The notes: generated by a model from the letters alone, not told the origin. Shown: positions 46,007 through 58,853, counted from the stretch's first letter. The stretch: DNA of 64,000 nt from Tetraselmis striata (GCA_006384855.1 VCJN01002241.1:42198-106197); one strand, 5' to 3'. Numbers and translations are program-made.

Positions 46007-48398
46007 GGCACGCCGTCACGCAGCTGTGTGCTACTGCGATGGGCACAGTTCTCTGGTTGCTTGCTGGCATCTACGGAGAGGAGTACGCTCACTGGTGCCA
46101 GCCAGCAGTTTGGCGGGCGGATTAGGGATGTCCCGAATGCGATGATACTCTGTCCTGCGCGACAGACGGCAACCACCGCTGAGGCGACGGCTGGATGAAA
46201 CATTTTATGGAAAAGTATATGTCGCCGATAGTTATGCTGATTATTGTGTACGTAGCGTACGGGTATGTATCTTATTTTAACAACACCTTTCAACATAAGT
46301 ATGGGGTTTGCGAATTTGATCCACATGCCCAGGCGCGGCTGCACTGAGGCCGTGCGCGCGTCCATGCGGGTTACTCAGGGTCATACGGCTGGGGGGAAAT
46401 ACCGCGATGGCGCGATACAGCCCATATTGCCACGCGGGGGCCGTTGCCGTCAACGCTTTCATTCATGCAGGGCTTCAGGCGCTGGCGCTTCAAAACCACA
46501 AATTGCGCCACTCGTGTGCACAAATAGGCATGGGGCACCACAGCCCCCGTACTCATACCACATCACCCTTGGTATGATCACTATCCACCATACACGTAGG
46601 GCATTGAAATTAGGTCTTTCACGACCTGGCCCAAGCCCTACGTGTCGATGACGATGGTTCATGGCCAAAATCATGGAAAAAATGCGGCTATGATTGTTGC
46701 ACGCGCAGGCGGGAGAAGGTTCTTGCGGCCTCCTTGCCATAGGCCAAAGCTTGTCTATAGCAATGCATGACCGCATGCTCATAGCGCGCCATGGTGAGCC
46801 CAGTGGGGCGGCAATGGCGTGCGCCTTACTGCGTCGATGCTGGCGGAAATAATGTTGTGAAAGGGGGGATACGGCATGGCGGCCGTGGGCATCGCTCAAG
46901 GGGGGTATGTGCCAAGTATGAGTACTCCGTGCACAAGTACATACAACACGCTGTCCCGCCACCGTGTATCGGGTCCCCATGGCGTTGATTGAGATCCCCT
47001 TGGCGTAAAGTTTCACGCTAACATGTTGATCACACGTTGAGAGGGACGTCAGATTTCGACACATTATTTCAAAAAATCGAAAAGTGCCTAAATGGCCTCG
47101 GATGACCGTGCTGCAGGTGTAGAATTTGTAGCCTTGCTCGCGTAGTTTTATTGGTATTTATATGAAAATTTTCTGACGTTTTCTCGCAACGCACGCAGCG
47201 ATACCGCGAGTTTGAGAGCTGCACCACAAGGCGGCACTGAAGTGGCGATGGTATCACGCCGCATCGAGCACGGGCGCACGCCAGTATGGCCCCACCCCAA
47301 GCAAAAACACCCTAGCCTCTTTGCGAACATGTTTCCTCGCCCACCCATGGCCATCCCACCATGCAATGGTCTATGCATGCGCGGCGGGACGTGCGGGGCA
47401 CCAACCCCCGTTGTTGTGTGGGTACTGGAAACGCTCTGTGTGGCGCAAGTGCCACTCATGTAGGGCACTTGTTAGGGCCAAAGGGGTTGCTTACACCCTA
47501 TGGTGATAAAGGCTGAGCATAAATGTGCAATATTCCAGGATACCAGGTCATAAAACATAGATTCAGCTGCCCTTTACTATTTGTACGCTCGGATTCGGCG
47601 AGAAAGGGGCCTGGAACTTATGTGGAGAGGTGTACATACAGGCCTCCGTAAATTAAATACGGAAATTCGCGGGGCCAAAATCCAATGAATTGTTTTGCAT
47701 CTTCGCGTCGGAATTTTTGTTATTCATTCGTGATTTATGCTGAACTAATTCTCAGTTTTAAAATTTTCCCCTCTTCGTTGGCCAAGGGGGGGGGGGGGGG
47801 GGGGGGGTCGAAAACGTCTTTTGTCCGCAGACCGTTTGTGTTTGCATGGTATGCTTCTTATGGTGTTGAAAATATCGGGGTCTGGCAACCGTAGTATTGT
47901 TGAGGCCGCGGGCGTATTATTGATGCCGTTATTATAGACGACGCACGACGTGCCGCACCGACTGCCATATACCAGTAGCTCCCCTCTGGCTAGACAATAA
48001 CCGCCACCTGCTACTGCCTTTGATGCGCTCGCTTTATGAGGCGCATCGACTACCGTAGCTCCAGTAATTGCGAAAGGTGACAGCTTACGAAGGCCTCCAC
48101 GCGACTGCGAGCGATAAAGAGCTTACCCCTCTCGTTTCGAGCGGCGACGTCGACCGAACTATATATAATGGCGAGGCTTCCGCAGTGCGTCAGCCAAATT
48201 ATACCGACTAGCGGTGCAACCCCGACGGATCTAATCGAACAGGACAAACGCCTATCGGGCGGTTGAGCAGTGGAGCTGGCGGATGAGCGACTTTCGAAGC
48301 GCATGGACTCGGCCTTCGCCGAGCTCGCGACCCTCCAGCCGCCCGGCTGGCCGTAGCTCTTCCCGCACATGGCACCCATCTTGTCATTCCCGTCGGTA
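46007..48398. other. Unassigned region between genes and repeats
   Basis: Open frames on both strands at about 46,460-46,750 and 47,150-47,480 overlap each other and show no motif. A 21-base poly-G run lies at about 47,787-47,807. Likely transposon debris. Confidence 0.35.
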
Positions 48399-49138
48399 CT
48401 ACCGAGTTGCCGAAGCATGGCCGTTTTCCGAAAGTGGGCACGTGTTGCCGTCGGTGATGCATGCTACAACTAGTAGCCGGCGCAACTCGATGGCTATGCC
48501 GGCAATGAAGGCCATGTAGCACGCGGCGTGGTAGTATTTGTCAGTTGCGGGCTGAGGACGAGGGCTACCAAGCATGTACTCGAGCACATGGTCGAGGGCG
48601 ATGGGGAAAAGCCCCGGGCGTCGCAGACTGTCGGGGGTAAGCCGTTCTTGAAACCGGGTGGAGCAGCGGTTTTCCAATAAAGGTAGTGGGGCTCGCTCGA
48701 GGGAGCGAAGGTCGCACGTACGGACGTCTTGGTCCTTACCACCCGGCGCTTTACTCGTTCCCGCTCGGAATGGCGACCTCTTCGCCGGCGGCAGCCGGCA
48801 GCATAGGAGTCTCTTGAGTAGCGAAGAACTTGGAGAGCTGTTCGTGCCTCGATGATGAGCTGCGTCATCCTCGCGTTGTCCGCCGAACGACGCCTTACCT
48901 CGATGCGTTGTTTAGCAGTGGCCGATGTCGCCTGGAGGCCCTCGACAGCCACCGCCCCGCCGGGGACGGCCATCTTAGCGTCGGTGATTGAATCGGTGCC
49001 AAACATATCGAAGGGGTCGTCGTCTTGGAGGGAGCAGCGAGGAGAAGAGATGGAAGAACCTCGGCTCGAGTTTATCATGAAGTAGCAATGAGAGCGGAGG
49101 GGCGGAAGATGTCGTACCGTTTCCGAGGGCATGAGCAC
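48399..49138 (-). pseudogene. Unknown protein, two adjoining frames
   Basis: The frame from 49,138 has a convincing stretch (DDDPFDMFGTDSITDAKMA, then MTQLIIEARTALQVLRY). Near 48,680 the likely continuation moves to another frame with RLTPDSLRRPGLFPIALDHV and YYHAACYMAFIAGIAIELRR. The switch could be an intron or a frameshift. It looks like part of a transposon-encoded protein. No family was recognised. Confidence 0.4.
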
Positions 49139-49564
49139 TAGTGGCCATGAGCACTAAAGCTTTGCACGGTCCGAAACCGCGAGTTAGTGTTGTGGTGTCC
49201 GCGCCACAAAACTAAGAGTCAGAGTGGTCCCCTATATAGCGGGCGGTGATGATTTCATAGGACTCGGCACATACGGAGGTAACCGATGGACATGTCTAGT
49301 GCGGCACGCAAAGTGCCGTATTACGGCATGAATCAAAGCCCCCGTGGCTGCCCGTACATGACTACTACAAGTGTGCGATTGCTGTGTGGCCGCCAGCAAC
49401 CACGTCAATTTTTCTTGGCACATAGGCCGGGGTAGGGGTGTCGACACCCGCATACCCAAGGGTTGGAGGAGGGAGAGAAGAAACCCCAAGGAAACATCTC
49501 TAAAATACATATTTTAATATTTTACATATTTTGCAATCGAGTCTGGTTTTACCAAAAATGTCAC

Positions 49565-50310
49565 TAGCCTCCCGGACTGTATCGTAATTATACTGTAATG
49601 GCCCGTAATCACAATTTTCCTACTGATTGGGCGTGTAATCGCCGTATATACCGTGCAATCGCCACTTTTGTGTTAGGCTCGGTAGTCGCAATGACGTGCC
49701 CCGCTCGCCCGCGTTCCGTAATATGCTACAACTAGCATGTTGTGCCATCCCCATAGTACATTGGACCAACATCGCGGCTCGCGCGGCTAACCGTAATCGT
49801 TGGGACTTTCGCCACATTGTACCCAAACGCCTCACAAGCTCCGTGACGACGCCACGGCCAACGGTACCGTAGGTCTCAAACCGGCTGAATTGTTGCAAGT
49901 CCCGCCCCATTTTACCATGCATCGCGGCAGCGCCAGAGCGCCAGCGACTAGCCCCTACCAACCCCCGCCGCTGCGAGCCGCCGGCGCCGAATAGTGGTGT
50001 GCCATGGGGCGTCGCAACTCCAAGCGCTGTATTCCTCAGGACAAGGAGGGTTGGACGCTTGCCGAGGGAATTCAAGGAAGAGGTGACCAAGAGAATGTGC
50101 TGCCGCGTGTTTGGCGCCTCTGTCTCAAGGACTCAGTTCTACGCCACGCACATATGGACGGGGGCGTGCGCCAAGCCGCCTTCGGACTCCGCCGCGCCTG
50201 CCGCAGCCGGTGGGGACGGCGCCCCTGCGGTAGCTGCCGCACCGTACGTCCGTCACGCCTCTGCTCCGTCCGGAACCAGTCAGACCGAAACGAATCAGCG
50301 AGCCCCGCAA
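49565..50310 (+). mobile_element. Tudor-family element, copy 3
   Basis: Same family as 7195 and 9314, opening with CACTAGCCTCCCGGAC. The ATG at 50,004 starts MGRRNSKRCIPQDKEGWTLAE. A frameshift near 50,070 moves the natural continuation to the frame with EFKEEVTKRMCCRVFGASVS and an Ala/Pro-rich linker. The copy stops before the Tudor-like exons, at a run of AAATTG units. Confidence 0.6.
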
Positions 50311-50470
50311 ATTGAAATTGAAATTGATTATACAACTGCTAGTCCGTTGCATCCAATAGCCCAGACTGATTTTGTTCTAAGGACTTGCTAACTCTGACCA
50401 TGGTAGGGAACACTAGGTGTAATTACAGCTCAAGCTAACGGCCTTCCTCCAGTGTGTCCAAGCCCCTCCT
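50311..50470 (+). repeat. AAATTG-headed dispersed repeat
   Basis: Similar to 6636-6830, including the block around TTGCTAACTCTGACCATGG. It replaces the 3' part of the Tudor-family copy, so it inserted there or marks its truncation. Confidence 0.5.
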
Positions 50471-51034
50471 CCTTCCAGCGGGCTGAAGCTAGGACAGCAG
50501 CGCCCCCTGCTGTCCCTACCTAAGTCCGGCCTATCCCGTTCATCAGAGCTCAGCAGGCAAGCTTAGGCAGCCGAAGCGTCCCGCCTGCAGCTACCAAGGT
50601 GAGATGGGGGAAGGGGGTTGACCGGAATAGCTATGTGGTACTAAGTATTTATCCACCGCCGAGCCAGCTAGTATGATTGGTGGGGGCTGCGATGCCCTCC
50701 GACATGTAATTGGGTAGGTGTTGCCTGTTGTGGTTGTGGGAATCAGCGGTGTGTGTTCTGTGTGTGTGGTGAGTTTCCGGGTGTGTGCTGGTGTATGAGC
50801 TGCACTGGGCACATGGTTAGTGGTGGGCGGTAGTCTTCAGTCAGCTGGTTTGGTTGTTGCTGCAATGGCTCGCTCAGCAACTTACTAGTGCGAGCTGGTA
50901 GACGGGTGGGCTGCATCGTCGTGCGTTTCCCACTCGCTGTCTGAGCCGCGGGTGCCAGAGAGGCGTGGCTTGCTCCTGCTGCGGTTGCGGGTGGCGCCGT
51001 CCGAGCGGCTACGGTCCCTGGGCTGCTTCTTATG
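50471..51034. other. No gene seen
   Basis: GT-rich stretch (50,700-50,820) followed by mixed sequence. It is probably the 3' region of the broken gene that ends at 51,035. Confidence 0.35.
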
Positions 51035-52890
51035 TTAAGCGGTTGTGGCCGCCTTGCCCTTGCCTGATGGGGTGGGCTGGCTGGGGTGACGTTCCAGCTG
51101 GACGGAGAGGCGTTGTGGGTTGCGCAACTGGTGTGACTCCGATGTGAGGCTTGCTCGTTCGGCGGCTATTGCGGGTTGGCTGGCAGGAGAGTACTGTGCA
51201 AGCAGCTCTGTGGTTGCGGTGGTGAGGTGGTAAAGTTCTGCCAGTCGTTCTGTGGTGCCATCGGGTGTGCCCTCCCGGAATGTGCGGTGCACTGTTGAGC
51301 GGTGGGGGGGAATCAAGGGATATGCAAGCCAGACCTGGTGTCTCTGTTGCCGCGCGCTGGGCGGTGTCCACCTCCATGGCGTTGTCGTTCTCCTCGTAGT
51401 TGAGTTCGAGTTCTTCCTCGTCGTCCGCATGCGCTCCAGGCATGGCAGTTGCCGCTGAGGCTGTGGCTGTAGGCGCAGGCAGGGGCTGGGTGGGCTGCTC
51501 CGGGGTCGCGCTCCGTTGCTGCGCCGCGGTGGTCGATGCATGCCACTGCATTTGCAACCGCTCCTCGCCTCGGTGTTATGTGCTCGAACCCAGGGGGGGA
51601 GCGTCGCGGACTTGGGGTGTGGTATGGGCTGTTGGGGTCGCTGGCGGTGGCAATTGGTTCGGGCCAACTGATGGGTGGGCTGGCGATGTGTCGGCAGGGC
51701 GCCTCTCGGTTGGTGCCGGAGTTGGCTCGGCCTTGATCTTCCCGCACGCGCTGTTGTCACTGTCTTGCGCCACTGTTCTGTTCTGTCGGTGCCGCGGGTG
51801 CCACCGATGATGCTGTGGTGGTGGGCGGTCAGGTGCAGGGTGAGGGTGTAGACTGCGCGTCCGGCGGCTCGCAGGGCGAGGGACGTTGGAGCGGTCTTCC
51901 GGGCCTTCTTATGCATGCATATCGCTGCGCGTCGGATATGGTTGTGGCCAGTGTTGCCTCCCAGTTCTCCCGCCTCCCGGATCGTTTGGCTGAAGGGGTG
52001 GATGAGCAGCTCCGAGGGGTCGAACTCGGACTCCGTGAGGCAGATGACAATGGTACGGAGGCGTATCGCCCGCAGTAGTGCGACATGGGAAGTGAGGGCC
52101 ACTGCCAGGCGCAGGGTGTCCGCGAACTCCCCGTCTTCTTTTGCCGAGGGAGATGGCGCAGAGGTTGTCGTCTCCGGCGTGCATCAGTATCGGCTCGGTG
52201 TGGTGGTGGCTGGTGCATCTCGACGCCAACCATTGTTATGGTGTCCTTCAGCCACTGCGCGTGGTGCAGCTCTGGAGGTGTGTTAATGCGTTGGCTGATG
52301 GTAGCTGCGATGGCCTCCCCCAGCTGCTCCACCATCGGCAGCTCCTGGTTGGCCAAGGGGCCGGATCGCTTTGGCCGTCGGTGCGTATCGGAAGAACTGT
52401 TTGGATAGCGCCGGGGGCAGTACTCCAGGGAGCGAGGTGATTAACTTGTCCTCGCGGTCCTCGTTGTGTTCTACTGTGACCTGGATCACTGCTCGGCCCT
52501 GCGACTGGTCGCCAAACGGCAGCGCGAGCACTGCGTCGCGGTATACATCATGTAGTAGGCGCGCCGCATCAGGATCGAGGAGTTCGAGGTGCACCGAGTC
52601 GGCTGAGCGGCGGGCTTTCCATACCTCGCGGACCTCCAAGAGGGCCAGCAGTGTGCGGGTCGGGGGGCAGATGACGGCGTCGTATGCGTCTGTGTGGGCC
52701 TCGTACTCGGCCCATGCTCTCACTCCGGCGAGTGCCAGGACGTCTGCTGGTGTCGCCGCCGGTTGGTCTGTCGCCGCTTTGCTTGGCTGAGGTTGGTCGT
52801 ACGCTGGGTTTTACTGAAAACGACGTTGAGCGCACTAGTCGGGAAAACCGCACTACCGAGGGGCTCTCTATCGCTACCAATGATGTAACG
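51035..52890 (-). pseudogene. ORF1-like transposon protein, frameshifted
   Basis: On the minus strand the product begins upstream of 52,723 (ADVLALAGVRAWAEYEAHTD), continues with RAVIQVTVEHNEDREDK, then near 52,290 shifts to a frame with QELPMVEQLGEAIAATISQR and LKDTITMVGVEMHQ. It shifts again near 52,090 to SEFDPSELLIHPFSQTIREA and a long Pro/Thr/Arg/His-rich tail to 51,035. A helical N-part followed by a basic, disordered tail suits a nucleic-acid-binding ORF1 or gag-like protein. No polymerase was seen nearby. Confidence 0.4.
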
Positions 52891-53371
52891 CATGTGCGTG
52901 GCACGAAAACTGCCTACCGGGAAAAGGAACTTCGTCGCATAATTGACCAGCCTCTGCGACCCTCGCGCGCACGAGTACGCGAAGCCGCCGCCGAACGCAA
53001 CGAGCTAGAAGATGGCACGCGAGCTGCTGGTGGCTGTCCTAAGTAGCTCCCCGGCCGGGAGCGCAGTAGCTCCGGGCTCTTCGCGGGAGATGGGGCCACG
53101 GTGCACCCGCACGGCGTTTAAAATCGGCGATATAGCGCACGTACGAGGTCTCTTGTACCCGTACAAGGACCGTCGCCAGATCACCCCCGAATCGGCCACT
53201 CGCAGTTCACACGACATGAACGAGAACCTCTTGACCACTACCCATGGTCCCTTAGGGGCTAGGGGTGGGATATGGGCCGAGTCGTGTGGGAGTTGGTGAG
53301 GCACTCGTGAAGAATCGTGCGATTCAGCTTGTGTCTCACCTCCGCCCATTAACCGTATTTCGCTGTTAAAA

Positions 53372-53620
53372 GTAAAAGCAAAGTTTGCCCCGGGACATCG
53401 GCCGAAGCCGCCCCAGCACTTGACCTCGTGCGCCAACTGCAGTCGTAGGTCTGGCATAGCCCATAGACCATTGCCTCATTCGAACCCCGAAGGGCTAATG
53501 CATCAACCGGGTCAACCCGGGACACGTCGGGCCGATATTGCCGAAATGCATCGGCCAGGAATCGAACCCGGGTCTCTCGCATACGAGACGACCGCTCTAC
53601 CGAGCGGACAAGGGATGTAC
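53372..53620 (-). repeat. tRNA-derived SINE
   Basis: The minus strand carries a tRNA-like head (about 53,610-53,541). It has an anticodon arm with loop CTCGTAT (anticodon CGT, threonine-like), a T arm with GGTTCGATTCC as a perfect B box, and a 3' acceptor half CCGATGC plus A. The 5' acceptor half does not pair with it and the D loop is too short, so it is not a working tRNA. The body downstream (53,462-53,372) matches the repeat in the DnaJ intron. RNA polymerase III would read such elements. Confidence 0.65.
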
Positions 53621-53639
53621 CTCGCTATTATTAAAGATT

Positions 53640-54770
53640 ATCACAGGTACCCGTCACTCCATCGGCTCCCGGTGTACATACAGGCAGGCAGGCGAATCGA
53701 CCCATATTGGTCTACTCTATCGCTAGCATAATTATGGATATAGTGGCCTTTGGTAGGTGTAGGTGGATGGGTGGCGCGTCGACCACTCATCTACGTACGG
53801 GTGGTGGTTGACCGGCCCCCCATTCAGCACGTTTATCTTACCTCGGCTCAAAAATACGGGTGGAGACGGGGCACCGCGCACCGACCACCCCATGGGCCAC
53901 TCATGAGCCCTAACGCACCCCTAGGACCTAGGACATGGGAAGGTACGTGTGCGGCGGGCTAAATAGAAAGCTGCGGGTGGCAGGGGATGCCTATGCGGGA
54001 ACGAGGGGGTCGAGAGCGCGGAAAATCGGGGTCGGTCGGCCCCACCGGGCCGGCATCGACCGAGATTGACCGCAAACTTACCGCCATCGTAAGCCTTGCG
54101 TATGGGCCCCTACGTAGCGCTCACACGATCGATAAGTAGAGAGCTACCTCAGCCGCACCCGCGGGACGGGTTGAGGCCGGGGGTGTATTTCCGAAAACGC
54201 GAGTTCCAAGATCGGACGGTTTCTTGAATCGGGGGCACATGGGGCGCAGTCCCTGGAGCCCCCGACTAGCTCAATGTTTGTATAACATCCCTATGAGATA
54301 GGCTATTGACCTATCCTATTTTCAGGGCAGGTGGTTCCCGTTCGGCTCAAGCATGAGGCCGTGAGTATGGCCCCCCTCCGTGAGCCAAACGGGCACTACC
54401 CGACCGCAGTTGCGGCCGGCAAGAGGCCGTTTCCGCGCACAGCTACTCAGCACAGCACGAGCAGAATATACCGCGAAATAATAGATAAACACGATACACT
54501 ATTCTAGAGTACTAAATAACATTCCGCAAAATTCATATTTCGCTACGTCTCCGATTAGGCACCCAACGGGTGCAACGTGGCAGCCCAACTTGAAACATGA
54601 TGGTACCAGGAACTTCACCGGTTGAAACCACCAACAGACCGTACGGGTCGCACTAGAACAGCTCAATTGCTATGATTGGGATTTCAAAGTTGAGCCTGGT
54701 TTTGCCAAAATAACTCGCGCAGGCTGTTTTACACGGTCAAGAGCCGGAATTGGCAAGAAGATGAAGTGAA
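53640..54770. other. No gene seen
   Basis: Short ORFs only. AT-rich at 54,450-54,560. A GTTTTGCC-containing motif near 54,700 recurs at 55,005 and resembles one at 49,540. Confidence 0.35.
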
Positions 54771-54802
54771 AACGTGGAGGATAAACGGAGTCAAGGGTGC
54801 GC

Positions 54803-54994
54803 TGCGTGTAACGCATCGAAACTGAAAGATGGCATGCTCAGCTGTTACGGCTGCTTTTACGTCTACTCGTGCTGCACCCAAAAAGCGCGAAACGACAGGG
54901 AAACCAATAACCCGTACCACTTAGCCGCAAATGTAGCCGGAAAAGCGGCTAGGAAGGGAGGAAACCCCATTAACAAGTTTAGATCATTTCTAAG
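54803..54994 (+). repeat. Direct repeat left of the recombinase
   Basis: Shares AACGCATCGAAA, TGCTGCACCCAAAAAG, AACCCGTACCACTTAG and GTTTAGATCATTTCTAAG with 57,561-57,778. Confidence 0.75.
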
Positions 54995-55065
54995 TTGAGT
55001 ATGGTTTTGCCAGTGATGAGCGAACAGAAAGAGCGGTAAATTGACAAAGAAGGGGTAGCGCCAAG

Positions 55066-56240
55066 TCACGAAGGGGGCGCCGGGAAGGCCACCGCTGCGG
55101 AATCCTGTTGGACTCGGAAGTGGCGGAGGGGCGCGATGTGACCGAAGAAGAACCACGCGCCAAGCGAAGGAAGGACGTTGGGGTCGATGTAGTCCACAAT
55201 GACGGAGCTGGTGGCCCACCCGCCTTGGTAGCGGATGTGCGACAGCGGGGCGCCGATGGCGTTAGCGGCAGATGCTGCACCTTTGCAAAGGATGTGCGAG
55301 CTCCACGAAGTGCCGGCGGGGGGGGGAGGGGGGGCGGCAGACCGGCAGCACCGACAAGTTAAACGACCGTAGAGAGCGAATCCGAAATTGTAGCGGCAGC
55401 CCAAGGCTTAGACTGCTCGCTCGGGGTGACCGCCCCGAAGTTTGTCTCGGCCAAGGCAACATGGGCCGGGGGGGAAGACTGTACGTGGTCGATGAAATGG
55501 TGCAGAATACGCCCAACGCGGGGGTGCTCCGACACTGGAAGCAACAGTACGTAGGTCGTCGGGGCCGCGCCGACCGGCGAGCCCCGCCTTCTCGCGGTGC
55601 ACCTGCATGGTGATGTTGCAGGCGTCGACATGCACGTCCCGCACTCGGCATGACACGCTAGTAAGTCCCATGGCAAAGAACGCGGAGTTGACAACCGAGG
55701 CCATGAGGGCTGGGAAGTCGTACTGGTACTCCGGGGGGAGAGCAGACACAATCAACTCTGCCCGCTCAACGAAGTTGTAAGCGACATCAGCATGCAAAGG
55801 GAATTAGGGACTCTCAAAGGGGCAGCCTCCATGCGACGTTGCCTTAGCAACATGCCACGAGGAGCGGCGGTAAGGTGCATGCTGTCCTTGGCGATCGGGT
55901 CAATGTTTTGTAGTTCAAATAACGTGTTGATTGCGGACATGTAGGGTTGTGACGACTTAGCCCCGATGTGACCTCGCTCACCAATCCAAGCGACGTACCG
56001 GTCGACAGTAGCAGTGGTCACCTCGAGCGGGCTGATGTTCTTGGAGTCGTGGCGGAACTCCGCGAATTGAGATAGCCTGCCGGCGTAGCAGGCCTTAAGC
56101 GTCTGAGCGGTGAGGGAGCTGGAGAGTAGGTCGAGGGCCCGCTGTCCCGCCAACTCATCCGAGCCGAACGCCTCATGCTGACGAGACCGGAGTGAGGCCG
56201 CAAAAGGGGCGACAACTTCGGGCTCGTCAATTACGTAAGT
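55066..56240 (-). pseudogene. Tyrosine recombinase, frameshifted
   Basis: The N-terminal core-binding domain is clear at about 56,215-55,850: LTAQTLKACYAGRLSQFAEF, VDRYVAWIGERGHIGAKSSQ, YMSAINTLFELQNIDP. After frame changes near 55,790 and 55,500 the C-terminal catalytic part appears in the frame ending at 55,066: SHILCKGAASAANAIG, GGWATSSVIVDYIDP. The second catalytic Arg (HxLR) reads Cys here (TGC at 55,287-55,285), one transition away from CGC. The nucleophilic Tyr (55,191-55,189) is kept. The enzyme class cuts and rejoins DNA through that Tyr. This copy is inactive. Confidence 0.65.
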
Positions 56241-57560
56241 ACGGCACTTGGCCGACGGCGTAACAAGGGGCCGGTTTATTTTAGCAAAGTACTCGGCCGC
56301 AGTGGTTAGGTTGCCGGCGGCTGGCCAGTACTTGCTGGACGGGCTAATGAGGCATCATTCCGGGTTTGCGGGGCAAGGTTCAGGTAGGAGGGCCGCCCCG
56401 CGCGCCTGTCGCGCTCGTAGCGCATGTCACGCACGTAACGTACACGCGGGTAGGTTTGTCGTTGCGAACTATTTGTATATCTAACACGCAGTGTAACAAC
56501 CGACGGACGCAGTGTGAAGATGGTACAGGAGGCGGATGGTTGAGCCGCCATGTGCATGTGTGCGGATGCTCGAGCCGCACTCGGCTGTGGTTGTAAGGAG
56601 CGCCGCACCGAGGAAGGTCTAAATGAAGTATGTAAAGTGGGAGGGTCCGGTCCGGACACAAGGCGGTCACCGCCGAAAGATGACCTCGCAAGGCGCCAAC
56701 AGCTCCGACGAAAGGCGCCCCACACCGTTACTTGTGCTCACCTTCGCGGCCACGCCCGCGACCGCCGCCACGTCCACGTCCACGCCCGCGTCCCGCGAAC
56801 GCCGCGGCTGCCCGAGTAGTAGCGGTAGCTTTCGCGCTTCTGGCAACCGTCGCCTCGAAGACGCGACGTTCGCAGTCCTTCATCAGCTCCCCGAAAATCG
56901 CAGAGCCTTGATGGCCAACGGCGGGCTTAAAATGCTAGGCCTGCATTACGTCCAGAACACCATGATTGGTCACCGTGTACACGCTTGATCCTCGTTAAGC
57001 CTCCGCCGGAAGGCTATACGAATGCGAAACGCCTTGTCGATGGCCTCGGCGTGATTTCGAGCGAGCGCGGGGTAGGGGATGAAGTCTTGATTAGCAGTAG
57101 TAGCTAGGGACGTAAGGTAGCAACTCGTCGAGAGCCACGAAAAGAGCAGCCATGTGGGCTCCAAAGCACGACATCCAAAGATACTCCTCTTGGGCAGGCA
57201 GACGCCGGTCATTCTGCTTGATGTAGGCGTTCGTCATGTCGGTGCTCAAGGGGAAGAGCCCATGCACTCGGCTGACCGGTCGAACCGCCTCGTAACCGCC
57301 TCTGTCTTCATCAACAACACGATCACGAGCCGTCAATTGGGCTAACGCTGTTGCAAGCTCGCGCAGCTATGAAGACATGGCCTTCACGTATGCATGTAGC
57401 AATACGGGTGTCGGCTCAACGACAGGTTCTCCATCTATCATGGTGACGCACGGACGTACGAATGAGAATTTCACACACGGATGGTGAGCCTGGTGTGGTC
57501 TTGAAACAACTTGTGACCTTGCTCGCAACAGCAGGGTACGAGACATTTAATCGCTGTGTG

Positions 57561-57778
57561 CAACGCATCGAAACAAGAAGATGGCAGGCTCCGCTGTTAC
57601 GGCCGCTTTTATGTTTACTCGCGTGCTGCACCCAAAAAGGGCGGCGCAACGACAGGGGAACCAGTAACCCGTACCACTTAGCAGCGACGGTAGCCGGAAA
57701 AGCAGTTAGGAAGGGAGGAAACCGCATAAAGGAGTCACGATGAAATAACCCCATAAACAGGTTTAGATCATTTCTAAG
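57561..57778 (+). repeat. Direct repeat right of the recombinase
   Basis: Second copy of 54,803-54,994, same orientation, with a ~20-bp insertion near its right end. Confidence 0.75.
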
Positions 57779-58853
57779 CGCTCGAGCGCGCCCGACTTCG
57801 TCAAGCACCAGCGCGGCAGCGCAGCTTGGCGCGCGACGCGCGTCTCATCACCTGCCGTTATCTAAACGTCCTCGCGCGCGGCCGCGCCCCGTTGGAAACG
57901 CGGCGGTAGTAGCGGCAGCGCAACGACGCGGCAGGATGAGTGAGAGGCACCAGCCAGCAACGGGTCTCGCCGCGTGAGGCTACCCTGGCCAGACACTGCG
58001 ACGCGCGCGTCTGGAGCCCCAGGACCGGACCCTGCGCGGGATCGCGGCGGACTGAGCGACTTATCGGGCCGCGCAGCCGTGCTCGACGTGGCGCGGACCA
58101 GGCGGCGGCGAGTAGCGGTGCAAATAGGTGCGCCCACCAGCCAAGGTGGGGCGGTGCTCGTGCGCGCTACCCCCCGTCCACCCTCACCCAGACGGCACGC
58201 GTGGGGGGCACTTCCGGACGCTCTGGACTCGTGGCAGCGCAGCCATGAGCCTCCAGCGTTGCTCCCCTCGTTAGCGTCGGGCGATCCTGGTGCATTTGTC
58301 CGCATGGCCTGCCCCTGTGGCCATTTCCAGCCACCCTGAAGGCCCAGCCAATTGCCTCCACGGCAAATCGCACACCTTCAACATTCACCTACCTCTTGCA
58401 TCTCGCACGCTAATGCGCGCACAGCTGCAATACTATGAGCAGTAGGGAAGGGCATGCACACCGGGAGAGGGGGGGGTTCAGCCCAGCGAAGGGCTGCCGC
58501 CCCCCCTCGATTGCCAGACATCCCTGGCGCATTTCCTGCTCTGGCCTGCTCTACTGGCCATACCTCCTCCTCCTCTACCTCCTCTCCCAGCGCCCTGAAG
58601 TCGTTCAGGCCCAGTCAACCACCGCTACGGCGCATTGCACACCGCCCCCATTTTCTCTCTGCCACCCGTATGGCGCGCAACAAGGTCCACGCAGCCACAT
58701 TCCTTAGATCCTGCATTCAATGGGATTTGGGAATGCTCCCGGCTGAGGGGCTGGCTTGGCTGCTCGTGCCTCCCAGTTTCAGCGGGGTATCCTGCCCTCA
58801 GCACCTGTTCCGCCCTTTTGGATGCACGTCTGACCTCCGCGGGCGACAGAGAC
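57779..58853. other. Upstream region of the large repeat protein gene
   Basis: GC-rich with overlapping ORFs that show no motif. It should contain the promoter and 5' UTR of the gene at 58,854. Several GT-AG pairs are possible, so an additional 5' exon cannot be excluded. Confidence 0.4.

Larger units (their letters stand above)
54803..57778 (-). mobile_element. Tyrosine-recombinase element between direct repeats
   Basis: About 3 kb flanked by direct repeats of roughly 200 bp (54,803-54,994 and 57,561-57,778). It contains a broken tyrosine recombinase and, upstream on the same strand (about 56,970-57,336), a further fragment (NAYIKQNDRRLPAQEEYLWM). No reverse transcriptase was seen, so it is either Crypton-like with flanking duplications or a non-autonomous relative of DIRS/Ngaro elements. 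Confidence 0.5.

Noticed and set aside
53541..53615. Functional threonine tRNA
   Set aside because: The acceptor halves do not pair and the D loop is too short. The attached body matches a dispersed repeat.
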